64,000 bases of DNA from Trogon surrucura (taxonomy: Eukaryota; Chordata; Aves; Trogoniformes; Trogonidae). The translations under genes and the position numbers were made by a program. The notes below the pieces were generated by a model. That model saw nothing but the letters and a program-made list of their open reading frames with translations, searched no databases and was not told where the DNA came from. The stretch covers positions 69,367,635 to 69,431,634 of the forward strand of contig CM036619.1 in the NCBI GenBank assembly GCA_020746105.1, written 5' to 3'. Positions 59,717 to 64,000 of this stretch are shown one piece after another (position 1 is the first letter of the stretch; every line of letters starts with the position of its first letter).

Positions 59717-62290
59717 CAAAGTTAGACAATTCGTTGCATTGCCTTGACTTTGTAGATCTTTTTAATTTAGCAAATTTAATCATCAGCTTCCTAATTTTTA
59801 TTTAGATTTATCAATCTCTGATTTTTCCAGCTTGTTTCATAATCGATCTAGTTTCCACTTTATACACTCAGTTATTAATTAATGCAAAAGTAACATAAAT
59901 ACCCTAAGTAGCTGGTTTCTAATAAACTTCGATACATCAGAGCAGTACAGAGAAGGATGACATTTGACCATATACTCACTGCTAAGAAGTCACATAACTT
60001 TTCAGCTGCTGTCCAGCTTCATGATTGGAGCAAAGTAAATGTTTACCAGGAACCAGAAGGTAGAGTAACTTGAGAATCTATTGTACTGACTTAACAGTGA
60101 CAGTTTGTCCTCTCATTAGAATTGGCATAGCTTGTAATAATCTCCAAAATGTTCAGACTATATGGATAAAGAGCAAGTCAGGGAACTGAAAACTGGAGCT
60201 TTCTTCTTTTTCATCCAACGAAAAATATATTGTGTACCTAAGGCCTTGTAATTCTGGAAATAGATATATGTATAACTATATAACTGTAGAATGCACACAG
60301 AGGATATAATAACTCAAGGTTTTAAAGATGTGGATCTTCATACAGGCATCTTAAACATTCAGGCATTGGACCACATTAAACAGTGGGACAATGCAGCCTG
60401 ACAGTACCTCAGCTGCACCACTGACATTTTTTAATAGTTGTTTTTACTGTCTGGTCTAATCTTATTTGATACTTTCAACAACACTTTAAAGACTCCTTTG
60501 TAGAAGTTTCAAATCTTGCATCTGGATAACTTACTGAAAATGTAACCTGACAGGGGAGCGGAATCTGTCTTAGATTCTTTTCGTAAAGGGATCAATAGCA
60601 CTTTACACCTAATCTTTATTTCAGCTTTTAGGCTTTTAATGCATCGTTTGCTCCCTTTTGACACGTAGGGAGAAAAAAGTGCTACAAAAAAACAATATAA
60701 TTTTTCCTTCAATATAATTGACAGGAAACTTCTTTAGCTCAGTGGAAAGAAAAGTCTAAGAGTTAGGGTCACAGAAAACATTTATTTTGTTTTTCAGAAG
60801 ACTGGGCAAAGGAAATGACTTTTCAATCAATATAAAGCTAGTCAATCAGAGAAAAAGACAAAACCCAAAAAAACAGTACAGAGGAAATTGAAGGGCCTTT
60901 TGCACTCTATGCACAAGGGTGAAGAAAGCATTTTCCCTAGACTATGCATGAACAACTGCTCTGCTAGTTGGCTTCCCCCATCTGAATCAGCAGGAGCCAA
61001 CATGGGGAGAAAGGGAGACAAAAGATGCTGTGGGTCATTGACTTAACCGGGCTTGTCATCATTAAAGACTTCTGTTTAGGGTCTCCCTCTGTTCCTGTAT
61101 GCCACCCTGACCACAGTGGAAGGGATGCTTGACATTTGAACTACGAAAGGAAGTCATGGTCTGGGAATTTTTGTCAAATAAAGGAGTCATAGTGAATATT
61201 TTATTCAAACACGTTCTAGGTTTCCACTAGACCTGTTAGAGAGAGCTTTGTGTGATTGCTTTTGGGGTTTTTAGTGTGGGGTTTTTTTTAATTTTGTGAA
61301 TGTATATGAAGATAGGAATGTCTATAATTACTCACAACGCAAACATACCTAGATGGGCCTCTCAGTTACTTAGTACACAATGAAATACTGTTAAACTTGT
61401 GACTGGGGAAGTCAGGACTTTCCTCATAATTAGGAACAAACTGAAGGTAAGAAGAAAATAGTAGAAGTTCTGTAGGAGGCAACTAGTTGGGCATGCTATC
61501 AGGTGCAGCTAAAACTATTCCACCCCAACCTATGTGACGTTATTTAATTTCATTTAGGTTTTAGTCTACCATTTTCAAACATAAGAGAGTCAAAGCGCTA
61601 AATCAAAGAATACATGCAAGAATAACTCAGCATTAAAAGAGCTATATGAGAAAATAAAGGGTTCCAGAGACAAATAAGAGAACCTCTATCACTGCCAATG
61701 AAAAACAACTAGCATTTTTTGATGCTTGTTCTGATTTTTATAGGATTATTATTTTACTCATAAGGTAATAGGAATCCAAGGCATTTAACTTTATTGGCCC
61801 CATTTTGTACCTTTCTCTGTTACTTCTCTGTTATAAAGATGGTTTTCAGCCATCATTCCTGGAGGATTGGTTCACTTCTCCAGTAGTAAGACTTGGAATG
61901 CTTAATGACTCCCATTTGGAATTGCAGGATTTTGTATAAAGTGGATTGCTCTTAAGTATGACACACTTGTTCTCCTCATGGGTTTTAAGACAGTCCTTAC
62001 GTATCAGCTGCATCTGTGCCTTGCAGATATCTGTCAATTTTCATCTTCCTTGTTCAAGTGTTGTGGAGATGGTCTAAATCCCCAGTTCAGTCCCAGGCAG
62101 CTATACCTTTCCCTAACAGATGTATTTATGTCAGTGTACCCATTCAGATGGATTATGCCTCTGGACCATTTCACTACAGCTTCCACTCTAGCACTTCCTA
62201 GCCTGCAGGTGTTAGGTCAGCAATGTCCTTGGAGTAGGTTGGCTGTCTACTGGTCCAGTGCACACCTGCCCTTCATCTCCTTTCATGATT

Positions 62291-62357
62291 TGTTTCAGTT
62301 GAACTCAATGATCTTAAACGTCTTTTCCAACCTAAATGATTCTATGGTTCTGTGACA
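62291..62357 (+). mobile_element. CR1 3'-end fragment
   Basis: CAATGATCTTAAACGTCTTT followed by TCCAACCTAAATGATTCTAT and GGTTCTGTGA is a diverged CR1 3'UTR and tail. Only about 65 bp can be recognised. Confidence 0.75.
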
Positions 62358-64000
62358 GCTTCTCAGGCTGTATGGCACTGTTCATCAGTGTAGAGTGTGG
62401 AAAGAGAGATTTTGGAAAGCACTTCTGCAAAACAAGATCTTTTCCTCTACAGAGAAGTTATTTGTTTCTTTTTACTGTTCAGAAACCAATAGGAAGGTGA
62501 ATTGTGAGCAGCCAGGTAAGAGTTACCACTGAAGTCCATCTCAGCCGGTGCTTGTCACACACAGCTAGCAGTGATTTAAACTTTCATGTTTTAGTTAGAG
62601 TCTTTAGGAATATGCATGGCTGTTTAAAGTATCTTTGATGACAGGGAAAGGAAACACTGTACACCACAAAACGTGTGGGTTTTTCCAGTTACCTCAGTTA
62701 ATTGGAAAACTTAGGAAAGTTCAGGAAAAGGTTAGGCAAGCACTGATTAACCCTCTATCCACTCACAGGACATTGTACTGGATTAATTTGTTGTGAAGAA
62801 CAGACTGAATGAAACCTCAGAGAATTTACCCAATTTTATTTAATCTATGAAGTAAAATTGAAGAATGCTAGATAAGATACAAGTAAGAACACAAGCTAAA
62901 ACAGATTTTAAAATAGGAATGGGGAACATGACCCAGAAAGGGCAAATATAAGAATATTTATGCCAGTATTTCAGCATAAATGTTTACAATCAGGCAGGCT
63001 TTCTAGCCTAACATAAAATCAGATAAAAGATGTAATTTGAAGTACATTACTAAGGAAGAGGTGAGAGGTTAAACAGTGCAGCTAGTAAATGTAAATAAGC
63101 AAACCAAGCAGACTGAAATTCAATTCATGAATCCTGATATAAGCCAATACTTTCAAAGATGCCTAATGGCGACACACTGTAGTCAAGACAATTTCTTCGA
63201 AGCTGATCATTTCAGTCCATCAAAACTGCTTAAAACTCTTAATATCACACACCTGAACAAACAGGTACATGTCAGAAGTACAAGAACCTGTTGCCCATCC
63301 TTACAGTAAATCTAACCTATTAGGTCCTCAAATCCTTTAAAACTTGTGTGTTTAATACAACAATCTAATCCAAGACTGTTTACACACAAGAAAAGTTGCA
63401 AGATTGTCATGAATGATCTACACCATTTGCACACTCCCATTCTTCCCAAGGGACCAACATTACCATGACAGGGAGAGAGTAGAGCGGAAAAGAAATGCTC
63501 TGCCTGATTTCAGAAAAACTACAACTATTATAGTCTTCCTTGAGCAGAATTGCAGGGGCACATAGTCCATAGCCTTTGTGTTCATATGTTTAAATTCTTC
63601 CCCAAAAGAGAAAGATTTCAATGTATAGATATTAGATCAGCCATTAGCTTGTCTGATTCTCTGTCTAGATTGCCAGCAAGTCCTGTTATGAGTTAAGAAG
63701 ATGTGAAGATCATTATACAAGTCTGCAAAACACCAGGGCATTGAAAATAAAACATTATTGGGAACCAGTGTTGTTTGCATTAGCCCTGTTGTGTGAAAGA
63801 TCAGAGCCCTTAAGGCTGTTCCTAAGCTAGCACTTCTTCATAGTTACCCCTTGCCTCTTCCCTGACTCTGGGTTTTGGTGAAGAGGAGTCTTGCCCTACC
63901 TCAAAGCATCACAGCTGCCTGGGACAACTTTGTCCAGGCTCTGCAGGAAAGAACATTTCAACCCTCAAGCACCTGTGTATTATTTCTACAATTTTTGCAT
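62358..64000. other. unique DNA to window end
   Basis: No gene, RNA or repeat was recognised. Frames are short. Confidence 0.5.

Larger units (their letters stand above)
48356..62290. other. long unique stretch, no gene recognised
   Basis: Nearly 14 kb was read on both strands. Frames are short and without domains. Items noted: an exact 15-bp tandem pair (ACTGTGGAATGATCC) at 54915-54944, a pyrimidine-leaning block at 56120-56440, imperfect ~30-bp tandem copies near 59185-59245, and a possible inverted CR1 tail at 59703-59716. None makes a supported gene. Confidence 0.5.

Noticed and set aside
1-64000. CRISPR array, operon, phage or other prokaryotic system
   Set aside because: No regularly spaced repeats and no dense collinear coding are present. 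Avian LINE and LTR content shows the window is vertebrate nuclear DNA.

Overview
This window is vertebrate nuclear DNA, almost certainly from a bird. It is AT-rich. Its repeats are dominated by CR1 non-LTR retrotransposons with the diagnostic ATTCTGTG/ATTCTATG octamer tails. It also holds two solitary LTRs that I recognise from memory as common avian endogenous-retrovirus LTRs, and one old 5S rRNA-headed SINE of the amniote type. I found no exon of a host protein-coding gene, no tRNA, no intact rRNA gene, and no bacterial-type feature such as an operon or CRISPR array. Most open frames outside the repeats are 60-120 codons, the length expected by chance in AT-rich DNA. The only long coding-like frames belong to CR1. 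The window is best read as intergenic or intronic sequence. The avian order cannot be decided from sequence alone.

Layout. 1-5700: unique-looking DNA with one 88-nt pure pyrimidine tract and a small CpG-enriched island of candidate regulatory sites near 4.87-5.10 kb. 5709-6230: ancient SINE with a 5S rRNA-derived head. 7431-7532: perfect-length 51-bp tandem duplication. 7866-7993: hexanucleotide microsatellite. 8-14.97 kb: unique DNA. 14971-16284: young 5'-truncated CR1 (+) whose reverse-transcriptase frame is still open over about 405 codons. 16411-20550: a nest in which an old, nearly full-length CR1 (-), with remnants of ORF1 esterase, endonuclease and RT, was hit by two later CR1 copies (+). 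26637-27252, 38657-39970 and 44531-44754: further CR1 fragments. 34190-34720: an ancient L3/CR1-like LINE remnant. 34978-36665: an LTR split by a CR1. 47186-48350: a complete solo LTR flanked by a 5-bp target duplication. The remaining sequence carries only short simple repeats.

Nothing here works together as a pathway. The biology on display is the history of retrotransposition: successive CR1 subfamilies inserting into each other and into an LTR, LTR-LTR recombination leaving solo LTRs, and later decay by frameshift, internal deletion and microsatellite growth. I looked for a hidden system and did not find one. The most useful observations are the nest, the split LTR, the open RT frame, the 5S-headed SINE, and a compact 17-bp-stem hairpin near 29.6 kb.
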